A stretch of DNA of 41,523 bases from Bacteroidales bacterium (GTDB lineage: Bacteria > Bacteroidota > Bacteroidia > Bacteroidales > UBA932). The position numbers and the translations under genes were made by a program. Below are positions 32,953-41,523 of the stretch, piece by piece. The notes beneath the pieces were generated by a model. The model did not search any database. It was not told the DNA's origin and saw only the letters and a program-made list of their open reading frames with translations. Numbering within the stretch: the first letter of the stretch is position 1; each line of letters begins with the position of its first letter. The stretch covers positions 1 through 41,523 of the forward strand of contig JAFYRK010000057.1 of NCBI GenBank assembly GCA_017559545.1, in the 5' to 3' direction.

Positions 32953-35409
32953 TTATCTTCCGGTTATCTTAGATGATGTTCCTTCTGTAGTAGTGTATGT
33001 CATCGGCTCTCTGAATCCGATCAGGAAGTCCTTCACCGGCATTCTCTTCTTGCCTGCAAGCTGAAGTTCGGTCACAGAGATTGCGCCGTCTGCAGTGGTT
33101 ATCGCAAGGAATGTCTTGCCGTCTGAAAGAATGGTACCAGGTACTGCGTTTACCATAGAGCACAGTGCGAGCATTGATTTATATTCATCGCCCTCGATCT
33201 TGGTGGTCTGATAGATCTTCATCTGAGTTACCTTGTCACCCTTGACCAGCTCGGTGAATGCTGCAGGGTAAGGGCTCAGACCGCGGATAAGGTTGTAGAT
33301 ATCCTTTGTGCTGCTTCTCCAGTCAATATGACAGAGCTCGCGTGTAAGCTTCGGCGCTGGCTTAAGGATCTCTGATCCCTGGATAAAACTCTTCTGCGGA
33401 CGGAATTCCACATTCTTCTCAAAGATTGCCTCAACAGTGTTGACAACTAGTTCCGATCCCAGGGCCATAAGTTTGTCGTGAACCTCTCCAACAGTCTCGT
33501 CAGGGCCGATCTTGCAGTCATATCTGTACATGATGCCGCCGGTGTCCATGCCTTCGTCAATCATGAATGTGGTCACACCTGTGGTCTTCTCTCCGTTGAT
33601 CACTGCCCAGTTGATAGGGGCTGCTCCACGATACTGAGGCAAAAGCGCAGCATGCAGGTTGAATGTTCCCATCTTAGGGATTTCCCATACAACCTTAGGA
33701 AGCATTCGGAATGCAACCACAACGAACAGATCTGCCTTCCATGCCTTCAATGCCTCAAGGAATTCAGGATCCTTAAGGGATATCGGCTGGAGAACAGGGA
33801 TATTGTGCTCAACTGCATATTTCTTAACTGCACTTTCATTTACCTTGAGACCGCGTCCGCTGGCTTTGTCTGCTACGGTTACAACACCGACAACTTCATA
33901 TCCGTTCTTTATCAGCGCGTCAAGCGGCGCTACCGCGAACTCTGGCGTACCCATGTACACTATGCGGTTCTTCTTGAAAAGTCCCATTATCTTAGATGTT
34001 AACTTCTTGAAATTGTTCTTCAGGTTTCCGAGGTTTAATATCGATGAGTCATTGATTGCCTGCCATGTGAGGTATAGACCGGTAGGCAGGAGGATGTAGG
34101 TTGATATGAATACACCGCTGAATGGGCTGATTGCTCCGTCGCGTGCCAGCTTTGTACCGGTGATGTCAATAACCCAGTAGAATACGAAGAACAGCACAGA
34201 TATGATGGCAGGTGTTCCCAGTCCTCCCTTTCTGATCAGGGCTCCTAGAGGTGCTCCGATGAAGAAGAAGATCAGACATGCGATCGATAGGGCGAACTTC
34301 TTGAGTATCTCGATGTCAATCAGCCTGAGGATGTATGTGTGATGATATCTCTCGCGAGAGAATGATGCAAGAGAACCCTGAAGTTCTTCAGCATTGTTCT
34401 TTGCCTTCTCGTATGCGCTTATCTCTGCCTCGATCGTCTTCCACTTGTCGGTTTCCTTTTTTACGAATGGCGTTCTTCTTCCTGCTTTTCCTGCAGAGTC
34501 AAGCTGTGAGTTGTATCTGAGTGTCCTGGAATTCTGTATGGACCTCATGTTTGCCATCTTGCCTTCCTGGTTGAGTGCTCCGATGGAGTCCTGGCCATGC
34601 TGCAACTGCTTGAGGTTCATGGATTTCACCTGGTCGTTGAAACGGCTGGAATCTGACTTCTGGAAGGCATAGTTCTTCAAAGGGATGATCAGCTCCTGCT
34701 TGAAGAAATCAATCTTCTGGAGTTGGAGAGTCGTGTCTCGGTATTTCTTTGTGTTGGTCTCTTCGTAGTTGGCTCCGTCGTAGAGAGTGAAGGTAAGATA
34801 GGTCTTGTCTTTTGACATCCTCATAAGGGCAGAGTCTGCAAGTGTGAGACTTGTGTTGCCCTTGTTCTTGGTATGGTTATAAACCATCACTCCGTACATC
34901 ATGTCGGTCTCATCGTTCCTGTCATCGACACGCAGGATGTAGCCGTCGATACCATTGTAGAAGGTTCCTGTAGGAATCTTGATCTCCTCCTTTGTCTTTC
35001 CGATATCGTCCCTGAGGGTGTAGATCTTATTATACGCAACAGGGATGAGGTCGTTGGATATGAAGAAGGCTCCGATACTGATTGCTCCGCATATCACGGC
35101 AAGCGGTATCAGTACTCTCTGGAGCGAAATACCTGCTGCCTTGATGGCCAGCAGCTCGTTGTTTTCTCCGAGCGTACCAAGGGTCATCATTGATGACAGC
35201 AGAGTAGCCAAAGGAAGGGACAGTGGCAGCAGGGTTGCGCTGCCCCATCCGAGAAATTCAAGGATGACCTTGAAACTCAATCCTTTACCGACCAGCTCAT
35301 CAATGTACAGCCAGAGGAACTGCATCATCAGGATGAACACGACCACCAGCAGGATCGCTATGAACGGTCCTACAAATGACTTGATTATGAACTGGTCTAA
35401 CTTCTTCAT
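32953..35409 (-). CDS. LptF-family permease fused in frame to methionyl-tRNA formyltransferase
   Basis: An 818-residue open frame joining two normally separate proteins. Residues 1-474 are an LptF/LptG permease: N-terminal helices (PFIAILLVVVFILMMQFLWL, then about 55-115), a periplasmic domain with a charged coiled-coil-like insert (about 315-345), and C-terminal helices to about 455. Residues 475-818 are a full-length Fmt, which formylates initiator Met-tRNA: IVYMGTPEFAVAP, then Asn584 and His586 in FNLHAALLPQYRGAAPIN, and Asp622 in DEGMDTGG. The spacing between them matches E. coli Asn108, His110 and Asp146 exactly. The join is LTSKIMGLFKKNR. A codon for Met475 (33987-33985) sits where free Fmt would begin, and both other frames have stop codons within 20 nt before it. 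One long polypeptide, or Fmt started internally at Met475, are both possible. ThiN follows by 3 bp. Confidence 0.85.
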   Translation of the reverse strand: MKKLDQFIIKSFVGPFIAILLVVVFILMMQFLWLYIDELVGKGLSFKVILEFLGWGSATLLPLSLPLATLLSSMMTLGTLGENNELLAIKAAGISLQRVLIPLAVICGAISIGAFFISNDLIPVAYNKIYTLRDDIGKTKEEIKIPTGTFYNGIDGYILRVDDRNDETDMMYGVMVYNHTKNKGNTSLTLADSALMRMSKDKTYLTFTLYDGANYEETNTKKYRDTTLQLQKIDFFKQELIIPLKNYAFQKSDSSRFNDQVKSMNLKQLQHGQDSIGALNQEGKMANMRSIQNSRTLRYNSQLDSAGKAGRRTPFVKKETDKWKTIEAEISAYEKAKNNAEELQGSLASFSRERYHHTYILRLIDIEILKKFALSIACLIFFFIGAPLGALIRKGGLGTPAIISVLFFVFYWVIDITGTKLARDGAISPFSGVFISTYILLPTGLYLTWQAINDSSILNLGNLKNNFKKLTSKIMGLFKKNRIVYMGTPEFAVAPLDALIKNGYEVVGVVTVADKASGRGLKVNESAVKKYAVEHNIPVLQPISLKDPEFLEALKAWKADLFVVVAFRMLPKVVWEIPKMGTFNLHAALLPQYRGAAPINWAVINGEKTTGVTTFMIDEGMDTGGIMYRYDCKIGPDETVGEVHDKLMALGSELVVNTVEAIFEKNVEFRPQKSFIQGSEILKPAPKLTRELCHIDWRSSTKDIYNLIRGLSPYPAAFTELVKGDKVTQMKIYQTTKIEGDEYKSMLALCSMVNAVPGTILSDGKTFLAITTADGAISVTELQLAGKKRMPVKDFLIGFREPMTYTTTEGTSSKITGR

Positions 35410-35450
35410 TTAGAAAGGATGTGCGTAGGTAATAAGTCGGCAAGGCCGAC

Positions 35451-35467
35451 CGGCCCGGGTAGGGCCG
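35451..35467. repeat. Small GC-rich hairpin with GGGTA loop, copy 2
   Basis: CGGCCC-GGGTA-GGGCCG, the partner of the hairpin at 25134. It is followed by GAAAT and then by a second hairpin CCCCC-TTTTA-GGGGG (35472-35486). It lies between alaS and the LptF-Fmt gene. Confidence 0.6.
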
Positions 35468-35504
35468 AAATCCCCCTTTTAGGGGGGCAGGGGGTTGAGA
35501 TACC

Positions 35505-35547
35505 CGAAGTTAGTTGAACTAGCGAGTAGCAAGTTCAACTAACTTCG
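35505..35547 (-). terminator. 16-bp inverted repeat spanning the alaS stop codon
   Basis: CGAAGTTAGTTGAACT (35505-35520) is the exact reverse complement of 35532-35547, with an 11-nt loop (35521-35531). The alaS stop (TAG on the minus strand, 35521-35519) is at the edge of the hairpin and the last codons form its arm. It may terminate or slow alaS transcription, but no T-run follows. Confidence 0.6.
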
Positions 35548-38134
35548 CGGCAGCTGCTGCAAGTCCTTCAATGGACTTGCCACCAGCTGTAGCAAGACCT
35601 GGCTGTCCGCCACCGCCACCCATGACGAGTTTAGCGGCCTCACGGACATCGGCTCCGGCATTCTTGCCAGCCTTTACAAGGTCCTCAGAGTACATGAGCA
35701 GGAGCTGTGGCTTGCCGGCGGCCTCGAATGCCGCTGCAATCACAAAGTTCTCGGTCTCTTTCTGAAGCATGAATGCAGCGTTCTTGAGCATGGCAGGGTC
35801 AATGCTGTAGTCGATTACAACGACCTTCTTGCCGCCGATCTCCTTGGCAAGCTCCTTAAGGCTGTTCTTGAGAGTTATAGTCTTTTCCTTGATAACCTCT
35901 TCCATCTGCTTCTTGTATGACTCGTTCTCCTCAACCATCTTTTTGATTGCTGCAGCAAGGTCCGGTGCATTATTGAAGAATGCTTTTGCAATGCGTATAG
36001 ATGTCTCCATGCCGTCTACGATGAGCTCAGCATGAACACCGGTAGTAGCCTCGATACGGCGCACTCCGGCTGCGATCGCTGATTCAGATGTGATCTTGAA
36101 GAATCCGATCTGGCCGGTAGCGGCTGCATGTGTACCGCCGCAAAGCTCGCATGACTGACCGAATCTGACAACTCGTACCTTGTCGCCATATTTCTCTCCG
36201 AAGAGTGCCATTGCGCCCATCTCCTGAGCCTCTTCCATTGTCGCAGCGCGATTTTCGTCAAGTGGATAGTTTGCTCTGATCAGAGCGTTCACTCTCTTCT
36301 CGACTGCGTCGATCTGCTCGTCGCTGAGTTTCTCAAAGTGTGAGAAGTCGAAACGGAAGTACTGGTCGCATACGTATGAACCCTTCTGCTCCACGTGTGT
36401 TCCGAGGATTTCGCGGAGAGACTGGTGAAGAAGGTGAGTAGCAGTATGGTTGTTCTCGATCTGGAGTCTTCTCTCTGCGTCTACGTGGAGGCTGAAGCTC
36501 TCGGTGCAGTCGGCAGGGATGCGCTCTGCAACATGGATTGTGAGGTTGTTCTCCTTCACTGTGTTTACGATGTTGATCTTCTCGCCGCTCTCTGAAAGGA
36601 TGTAGCCGGTATCACCTACCTGTCCGCCCATCTCTGCATAGAACGGTGTGCGCTCGAATACGAGCTGGAACATTGTCTTGTTCTTTGCCTTTACAGTGCG
36701 GTGACGTGTAAGTTGTACGCCCTCGAGCTCAGTGCAGTCGTAGCCGAGGAACTCGATGTTGTCGCAATGTGCGAACTCAACCCAGTCTCCTGACTCGATG
36801 GCCGTAGCGTTGCGTGCTCTGTCCTTCTGCTTCTGGAGCTCTGCCTGGAAGCCTTCAATGTCGATCTTGTAGCCCTTCTCAGAAGCGATGAGCTCGGAAA
36901 GGTCGATAGGGAAGCCGAATGTATCGTAGAGAACAAACGCATCCTCGCCACTGATAAGCTTTGTTTCTGCAGACTTGGCCATGATGTTGTCCATCAGACG
37001 GATACCTCTGTCAAGAGTGCGGAGGAAAGCCATTTCCTCTTCCTTGATCACACGCTCGATGAGAGTCTGCTGCTTTACGATTTCTGGGTAGAACTCACCC
37101 ATGTCGTCAACGAGCTGCTGCACAAGACGGCAGATGAAGGGCTCGTTGAAGCCGAGGAATGTATAACCGTAACGTACTGCACGGCGAAGGATACGGCGGA
37201 TGACATATCCGGCCTTTACGTTTGAAGGAAGCTGACCGTCTGCGATAGAGAAACTGATCGCGCGGATGTGGTCAGCGATAACTCGCATTGCGATGTCTTC
37301 CTCAGTTGTGTTTCCGTATTTGTGTCCTGAAAGTTCCTCGATCTTAGAGATCATGCCTGTGAACACGTCAGTGTCGTAGTTTGACTGCTTGCCCTGGAGA
37401 GCCATGCAGAGACGCTCGAATCCCATACCTGTATCCACGTTTTTGTTAGGGAGAAGCTCAAGTTCGCCGTTTGCCTTGCGGTTGTACTGCATGAACACGT
37501 TGTTCCAGATCTCTATCACGAGGTGGTGATCCTTGTTTACAAGCGATGCGCCTGGAACCGCAGCACGCTCCTCATCAGAGCGGAGGTCGATGTGGATCTC
37601 AGAGCATGGGCCGCATGGACCGGTGTCGCCCATTTCCCAGAAGTTGTCCTTCTTGTTTCCAAGGAGAATCCTGTCCTCAGGGAGGTGCTTCTTCCATGCC
37701 TCCATTGCCTCCACGTCGAGAGTAGTGCCGTCGGCCTCAGAGCCCTCGAACACTGTAGCATAAAGTCTGTCCTTGTCGAGCTTGTAAACTTCGGTAAGGA
37801 GTTCCCATGCCCAGTCGATAGCCTCTTTCTTGAAGTAGTCGCCGAAGCTCCAGTTGCCGAGCATCTCGAACATAGTGTGGTGGTAGGTGTCGCGTCCAAC
37901 CTCCTCAAGGTCGTTGTGCTTACCGCTTACGCGGAGACATTTCTGGCTGTCAGCAACCCTCTTCCACTTTGCGGGGCTGTTGCCGAGGAACCAATCCTTG
38001 AACTGGTTCATTCCGGCGTTGGTGAACATGAGTGTAGGGTCGTTCTTTACGACCATAGGTGCCGAAGGCACGATCTGATGACCTTTCGAAGCGAAGAAGT
38101 CAAGGAATGCTTTTCTGATCTCTTTTGAAGTCAT
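35519..38134 (-). CDS. alaS: Alanyl-tRNA synthetase
   Basis: An 871-residue class II synthetase charging tRNA-Ala. The order of domains is standard. The catalytic core (about 1-240) contains [18 protein letters not shown] and [16 protein letters not shown]. The anticodon/acceptor-recognition helices (about 245-450) contain [19 protein letters not shown]. The editing domain has zinc-type residues His563 and His567 (HTATHLL) and Cys665 (CGGTH). A coiled-coil linker (about 725-765) leads to the glycine-rich C-Ala domain ([15 protein letters not shown]). Length matches other bacteria (about 870-880 aa). It has its own promoter at 38202 and is divergent from the M23 genes. A 109-bp gap with two hairpin elements separates it from the next gene on its strand. 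Confidence 0.97.
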   Translation of the reverse strand: MTSKEIRKAFLDFFASKGHQIVPSAPMVVKNDPTLMFTNAGMNQFKDWFLGNSPAKWKRVADSQKCLRVSGKHNDLEEVGRDTYHHTMFEMLGNWSFGDYFKKEAIDWAWELLTEVYKLDKDRLYATVFEGSEADGTTLDVEAMEAWKKHLPEDRILLGNKKDNFWEMGDTGPCGPCSEIHIDLRSDEERAAVPGASLVNKDHHLVIEIWNNVFMQYNRKANGELELLPNKNVDTGMGFERLCMALQGKQSNYDTDVFTGMISKIEELSGHKYGNTTEEDIAMRVIADHIRAISFSIADGQLPSNVKAGYVIRRILRRAVRYGYTFLGFNEPFICRLVQQLVDDMGEFYPEIVKQQTLIERVIKEEEMAFLRTLDRGIRLMDNIMAKSAETKLISGEDAFVLYDTFGFPIDLSELIASEKGYKIDIEGFQAELQKQKDRARNATAIESGDWVEFAHCDNIEFLGYDCTELEGVQLTRHRTVKAKNKTMFQLVFERTPFYAEMGGQVGDTGYILSESGEKINIVNTVKENNLTIHVAERIPADCTESFSLHVDAERRLQIENNHTATHLLHQSLREILGTHVEQKGSYVCDQYFRFDFSHFEKLSDEQIDAVEKRVNALIRANYPLDENRAATMEEAQEMGAMALFGEKYGDKVRVVRFGQSCELCGGTHAAATGQIGFFKITSESAIAAGVRRIEATTGVHAELIVDGMETSIRIAKAFFNNAPDLAAAIKKMVEENESYKKQMEEVIKEKTITLKNSLKELAKEIGGKKVVVIDYSIDPAMLKNAAFMLQKETENFVIAAAFEAAGKPQLLLMYSEDLVKAGKNAGADVREAAKLVMGGGGGQPGLATAGGKSIEGLAAAAAKLVELATR

Positions 38135-38163
38135 ATCTTATCTGTTTTTATCTCAATTTTGGA

Positions 38164-38202
38164 TGCCTCGTTTACGTAGAGGCAGAATAACTTGCAAAAG
38201 TA
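38164..38202 (-). promoter_or_regulatory. alaS promoter and leader hairpin
   Basis: The -7 box TACTTTTG lies at 38202-38195 on the minus strand. The leader then contains TGCCTC-N9-GAGGCA (38164-38184), a 6-bp hairpin, about 30 nt before the alaS ATG. It could serve in translational control, but no T-box-like features are visible. Confidence 0.5.
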
Positions 38203-38297
38203 CAATAAAAATCCGTAAAAGTCCATATTCTCCGGGCTGAAAAGAGGTGTAAAAATCGTTTTATTATATTTTTTATAGATGTATATGAGAATTTGCT

Positions 38298-38305
38298 TAT
38301 CTTTG
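38298..38305 (+). promoter_or_regulatory. -7 box of the M23-MerR-nif3 cluster, almost leaderless
   Basis: TATCTTTG, exact to consensus, with only six bases between its G and the ATG at 38312. Transcription would start within a few bases of the start codon. An ORF reading from 38279 runs through the box, so the first 11 codons of that longer frame are not coding. Confidence 0.55.
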
Positions 38306-38311
38306 CACGTT

Positions 38312-39325
38312 ATGTCAGAGCCAAAGCATTACATATTCAACAGCAAGACGCTGTCCTACGAAGTGAAGAGACGCTCGGCGAGTTCGCGTGTCTTCAAGAC
38401 CCTGGCCATGTTTGCAGTGAGCCTTGGGTTGGCCTTTCTTTACTTCTGGATATATTCCTCGGTGCTTGGGCTCGAACCTCCGAAAACTGTCCTGCTGAAA
38501 AAGCAGAGTGCGCAATGGGAGGCCAGGGCGAAAGTCCTGAACAGGCAGCTCGATGAGTATAATGATGCGCTTACTACCCTTCAGATGAGGGATGATGACA
38601 TCTACAGGTCTCTGTTCGGTATGAACGAAATTCCGTCAGAGGTCAGGAATGCCGGCTTTGGAGGTGTGAACAGATATGCACATTTTGATGACATTGATCC
38701 TGATGGTGTGCTCAAGAAAACGGCTGTCCGAATCGATGTCCTTATGAAGAAGACCTATGTGCAGAGCAAGTCTTTTGATGAGGTAGCCCAGTTGTCAAGG
38801 CGTGCCGGTGAGATGGCATCGTGCATTCCTGCAATCCCTCCTATGAATCCTGACAAGAAGAAATACAGGCTGTCAAGCTCGTTCGGTTATAGAAGGGATC
38901 CGTTTACCGGCAGGTCAAAGAGGCATACGGGTGTGGACTTTGCCATGAAGCCGGGAATTCCGATCTATTCTACAGGTGACGGAGTCGTGGAGTCAGTGAA
39001 GTTCGAGCTGTTCGGTTATGGAAACCAGGTGGTTGTCGATCATGGCTTCGGATATAAGACCAGATATGCCCATCTCAAGTCTGTTGGAGTCGGTGAAGGT
39101 ATGAAGGTGAAGAGGGGAGAGTGTATCGGACTCAGCGGCAATTCCGGCCGTTCGTCAGGCCCGCACCTGCACTACGAGGTTCTATATAAGGGCAGCCATG
39201 TGAATCCGGCCAATTATTTCGATCTGTCCATAACTCCGGAGGAATACGGAACCATGGTCCAGGATATTGCTGATGCATCGGAGAGGATAACTCTTCATCC
39301 GTCCCATCAGAAAAAGAGGAGATGA
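38312..39325 (+). CDS. M23-family metallopeptidase, membrane anchored (first of a pair)
   Basis: A 337-residue LytM-type protein for cleaving or controlling cleavage of peptidoglycan cross-links. One transmembrane helix (about 35-55, LAMFAVSLGLAFLYFWIYS) anchors it with the bulk in the periplasm. A coiled-coil-like linker (about 70-115) and a helical stretch follow. The M23 domain contains FGYRRDPFTGRSKRHTGVDF with His205 and Asp209, and SGPHLHYEV with His285 and His287. All zinc ligands are present, so it should be active. The start is ATG 38312, not 38279 (see the promoter inside). It overlaps the next gene by 4 bp (ATGA), so the two are translationally coupled. Confidence 0.9.
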   Translation: MSEPKHYIFNSKTLSYEVKRRSASSRVFKTLAMFAVSLGLAFLYFWIYSSVLGLEPPKTVLLKKQSAQWEARAKVLNRQLDEYNDALTTLQMRDDDIYRSLFGMNEIPSEVRNAGFGGVNRYAHFDDIDPDGVLKKTAVRIDVLMKKTYVQSKSFDEVAQLSRRAGEMASCIPAIPPMNPDKKKYRLSSSFGYRRDPFTGRSKRHTGVDFAMKPGIPIYSTGDGVVESVKFELFGYGNQVVVDHGFGYKTRYAHLKSVGVGEGMKVKRGECIGLSGNSGRSSGPHLHYEVLYKGSHVNPANYFDLSITPEEYGTMVQDIADASERITLHPSHQKKRR

Positions 39326-40275
39326 TGAGAAGCGAATATACATACGATAAGGACAAGATAAGGTTCCGCAAGGTCAAGACTTCTGTGTGGAAGTGGTTCC
39401 GCAGAGGACTCACTTTCATTGTCACCACCATGTCGATGGCGGTGCTTTACTATGTCATCTTCGCTCTTTTCTTCAGCACCGATACGGAGCGCAGGCTTAA
39501 GGCTGAGATAGATATGTATGAGCGTGAAATGCCGGAACTTGAACGTAGGGAAAGGCTGCTCTCGGACGTTGTTGATGGGCTGAAGACAAGGGATAACCGT
39601 ATCTATGAAGAAATATTTCATATGTCGGCTCCTGACGTGGATAGATTGTCGTCAATGGATTTTCTTGCAGACTTGGATTCGATATCAGATGATAACATTG
39701 TAAGATATACTGAGGGTAAGATATCTGTACTGGAGCATAGTGCAGGTAATGTAGAGGAGAATTTCCGTAAGGTAATGGCAGCGATACAGAGGCCGGATTT
39801 CGTCATGCCCCCGATGAGCAATCCTCTTGATGATTATAAATTTGCTCAGACAGGAGCGTCCATAGGCAGTAAGATCAATCCGTTCTATAAGGTGCCGATG
39901 CAACACAACGGTCTCGACATGATGGCGCATTCCGGTGAGCCTGTCAGGGCTGCGGCGGATGGTGTGGTGAAAGATGTGGTGAAGTCCAGGAAGGGTCTGG
40001 GAAATGTTGTGGTAATTGACCACGGTGACGGATATTTTACCAGATATGCCCATCTTGCGGATATTGAGGTTTCGAGGGGAAGGAAGGTGAAACGTGGTAC
40101 ATGTATAGGATATGTTGGGGTTTCGGGAACATCGTTTGCTCCCCATCTTCACTATGAGGTACTCAGGGATACAGTCGTGCTTGATCCGATTAATCATCTT
40201 TTTGCATCTGTGTCTCCCGAAGAGTATTTGAATATGATGGTTATGTCAGTTTCGACGGGTCAGTCTCTTGACTGA
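39322..40275 (+). CDS. M23-family metallopeptidase, membrane anchored (second of a pair)
   Basis: A 317-residue paralog of the preceding protein with the same plan: a basic cytoplasmic tail, one helix (about 32-52, FIVTTMSMAVLYYVIFALFF), a coiled-coil region (about 55-85, TERRLKAEIDMYEREMPELE) and the M23 domain. Its ligands are also complete: His195 and Asp199 in HNGLDM, His275 and His277 in PHLHYEV. Sequence identity between the two outside the motifs is low, so the duplication is old. The coupled start (ATGATG; the first Met overlaps the previous stop) suggests equal synthesis and perhaps a heteromeric complex. Confidence 0.9.
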   Translation: MMRSEYTYDKDKIRFRKVKTSVWKWFRRGLTFIVTTMSMAVLYYVIFALFFSTDTERRLKAEIDMYEREMPELERRERLLSDVVDGLKTRDNRIYEEIFHMSAPDVDRLSSMDFLADLDSISDDNIVRYTEGKISVLEHSAGNVEENFRKVMAAIQRPDFVMPPMSNPLDDYKFAQTGASIGSKINPFYKVPMQHNGLDMMAHSGEPVRAAADGVVKDVVKSRKGLGNVVVIDHGDGYFTRYAHLADIEVSRGRKVKRGTCIGYVGVSGTSFAPHLHYEVLRDTVVLDPINHLFASVSPEEYLNMMVMSVSTGQSLD

Positions 40276-40296
40276 TGCCCTAAAGCATAAGAAATT

Positions 40297-40614
40297 ATGG
40301 AAAAGTTTTTCTACACAGTAGGCGAGGTGGCCGAAATCATAGGGGAAAGCACATCCTTGGTGCGTTTCTGGGCAAATGAGTTTCCAAAGTTCATCAAACC
40401 CCAGCGCAACGCCAAGGGTAACAGGCTCTTTACCAAGGAGGATGTGGAGATTTTCAAGCAGCTCCATCTTTTGGTGAAGGTAGAAGGCCTCACTTTAGAG
40501 GGTGCGGCCAAGAGGCTCAAGGGAGAGAAGAAGGGTGTCGTTAATAAGGCACGTGTGCTTGAGACCCTCAAGGGCATACGTCAGCAGCTGGAGGAAATAC
40601 GTAGGGACCTATAG
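40297..40614 (+). CDS. MerR-family transcriptional regulator, short form
   Basis: A 105-residue regulator made almost only of the MerR winged helix: KFFYTVGEVAEIIGESTSLV (recognition helix), RFWANEFPKFIKPQRNAKGN, RLFTKEDVEIFKQLHLLVKVEG, then a helix ending in a dimerisation-type coiled coil. No effector-binding C-terminal domain is present, as in other Bacteroidetes MerR proteins beside alaS and M23 genes. It is 21 bp after the second M23 gene and likely in the same operon. Its target is unknown. Confidence 0.88.
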   Translation: MEKFFYTVGEVAEIIGESTSLVRFWANEFPKFIKPQRNAKGNRLFTKEDVEIFKQLHLLVKVEGLTLEGAAKRLKGEKKGVVNKARVLETLKGIRQQLEEIRRDL

Positions 40615-40675
40615 TCCTGTCATTTCTTTCGCTACTGCTCAAGCAGCTTTGCGAAGTTGAGAAATCTGTAATAGA

Positions 40676-41452
40676 ATGAAAGTAAAAGATCTAGCAAACG
40701 TAATAGAGTCCTTTGCTCCGCTTTCAATCCAGGAAAGTTGGGATAACAGCGGCTTATGCATAGGCTCGCCGGAAGCGGAGGTTAATTCGGTGCTTTTGGG
40801 ACTGGACTGCACCAGCGAGCTGGTAGATGAGGCAATTGCATGTGGTGCAGACATGATCGTGACACATCACCCACTTATATTTTCTGGGTTGAAGAAGATC
40901 AGTCCGGATGATCCTGTTGGAGAAATCGTTATGAAAGCGATCTCTGCCGGTATTTCCATATATGCGGCTCACACAAATTCTGATAAGGTGCTTTCCGGAG
41001 TAAGTGGAGCAATGGCGGCACGTCTTGGACTGAAGAACGTTACGATACTTGATGAGGACGGTGACGGAACCGGATTGGGAGTAGTGGGAGACCTTCCTGA
41101 GCCGATGACGTCCGATGAGATCATAGCATTTGTGAAGGATAGATTCGGTCTTAAGATGATGAAGACGTCGCGTCCGTTGGAAGAGCGCATAAGCCGCATC
41201 GCCATGTGCGGCGGATCAGGCGGTTCTCTGATTTGGGCGGCAATGAACTCCGGCGCCCAGCTATACATCAGCGGAGACATTTCATATCATAATTTCTTTA
41301 CTCGCAAAGGCTTTATGATCATGGATATAGGACATTATGAAAGCGAAAAGGAAATAGTGGAGATTTTATTTTCTTTGATAAAGAAAAATTTTCCTACCTT
41401 TGCGGTTCGCATTACGCAGAATATAAATAGTAACCCGATATATTATTTTTAA
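40676..41452 (+). CDS. Nif3-like dinuclear metal-centre protein (YbgI family)
   Basis: A 258-residue protein of the NIF3/YbgI family. IQESWDNSGLCIG near the start, the metal-binding DMIVTHHPLIFSGLKKI (His pair), AAHTNSD and the C-terminal GDISYHNFFTRKGFMIMDIGHYESEK (His and Glu ligands, split over two strands) are all present. It lacks the ~100-residue CutA-like middle domain that many relatives in Bacteroidetes and Gram-positives carry (about 360-370 aa), so it is the short, E. coli YbgI-like form. Its biochemical role is not established (a GTP cyclohydrolase I type 2-like activity has been named in databases). The promoter of the next gene is inside its last codons. Confidence 0.9.
   Translation: MKVKDLANVIESFAPLSIQESWDNSGLCIGSPEAEVNSVLLGLDCTSELVDEAIACGADMIVTHHPLIFSGLKKISPDDPVGEIVMKAISAGISIYAAHTNSDKVLSGVSGAMAARLGLKNVTILDEDGDGTGLGVVGDLPEPMTSDEIIAFVKDRFGLKMMKTSRPLEERISRIAMCGGSGGSLIWAAMNSGAQLYISGDISYHNFFTRKGFMIMDIGHYESEKEIVEILFSLIKKNFPTFAVRITQNINSNPIYYF
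41374..41402 (+). promoter_or_regulatory. Promoter inside the 3' end of the nif3-like gene
   Basis: TTTG at 41374-41377, a 17-bp spacer and TACCTTTG at 41395-41402 give one of the best matches to the Bacteroidetes consensus in the window. It would drive the gene starting at 41458. Confidence 0.6.
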
Positions 41453-41457
41453 GCGAT

Positions 41458-41523
41458 ATGGCTAAAAAGACTAAGAAATTCGACACTCCGATTGACCAGA
41501 GAGAAACATTCGTGTCAATTCAG
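41458..41523 (+). CDS. Start of a gene cut by the window edge
   Basis: The frame from ATG 41458 is open to the end of the window (22 residues: MAKKTKKFDTPIDQRETFVS and on). It starts 5 bp after the nif3-like gene and has its own promoter. In other Bacteroidetes a C4 zinc-ribbon, coiled-coil protein with a Lys-rich start commonly follows nif3, so that is a fair guess, but too little is visible to confirm it. Confidence 0.5.
   Translation, partial: MAKKTKKFDTPIDQRETFVSIQ

Noticed and set aside
37523-38128. 201-aa open frame antisense to the start of alaS
   Set aside because: A shadow of the biased codons of alaS, with no recognisable domain. AlaS is certain in this stretch.
38279-38311. 11-residue N-terminal extension of the first M23 protein
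   Set aside because: The stretch contains the TATCTTTG promoter box, and MSEPKHYIF at 38312 is the plausible start.

Overview
The window looks like chromosomal DNA from an anaerobic gut-type member of the Bacteroidales. Evidence: tandem SusC/SusD pairs, promoters of the Bacteroidetes type (TAnnTTTG with an upstream TTTG-like box), few Shine-Dalgarno sequences, many lipoproteins, pyruvate formate-lyase with its activase, and a house-keeping gene order (alaS, M23 peptidases, MerR, Nif3) familiar from this order. Family or genus cannot be settled from the sequence alone. I see no tRNA, rRNA or CRISPR array.

Layout. (1) 1-138 is the 3' end of a group II intron (domains V and VI, branch-point A, 3' splice site), lying just upstream of the first susC. 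(2) 202-14535 is a nutrient-uptake island on the + strand: a first SusC/SusD pair, then a second SusC/SusD pair followed by a 792-aa lipoprotein of unknown function, a subtilisin-type lipoprotein protease and a small lipocalin-like lipoprotein. No glycoside hydrolase is present, so this reads as a protein/peptide rather than polysaccharide utilisation locus. (3) 14619-18467 (- strand) is a three-gene operon: patatin phospholipase, a membrane polyferredoxin with an internal twin-arginine segment, and a Tat-exported, probably lipidated aldo/keto reductase with a C-terminal ferredoxin domain. (4) 18613-21566 is pflB-pflA. (5) 21710-24881 holds a short SSB, a small zinc-ribbon protein and an M3-family metallopeptidase lipoprotein. 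(6) 24920-26143 is a REP-associated tyrosine transposase (RAYT, HUH/Y1 type) flanked by two ~100-bp structured repeats, inserted between convergent genes. A third copy, inverted, lies at 29799-29895. (7) 26151-35409 carries lptG-tgt, a nucleoside-permease-like MFS transporter, ilvA-ilvE, thiamine pyrophosphokinase and an in-frame LptF-Fmt fusion. (8) 35519 to the end carries alaS and, divergently, two M23 peptidases, a MerR regulator, a Nif3-like protein and the start of one more gene.

How the genes may work together. Island 2 could degrade protein at the cell surface and import oligopeptides through the TonB-dependent SusC channel. The periplasm-predicted M3 peptidase at 22794 could finish such peptides, though it is not linked to the island. 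Operon 3 has the parts for moving electrons across the inner membrane to an exported reductase. The strongest candidates for something undescribed are operon 3, the RAYT module with its two repeat types, the LptF-Fmt fusion with stop codons in both other frames at the joint, and a Tgt enzyme without the three zinc-binding cysteines.
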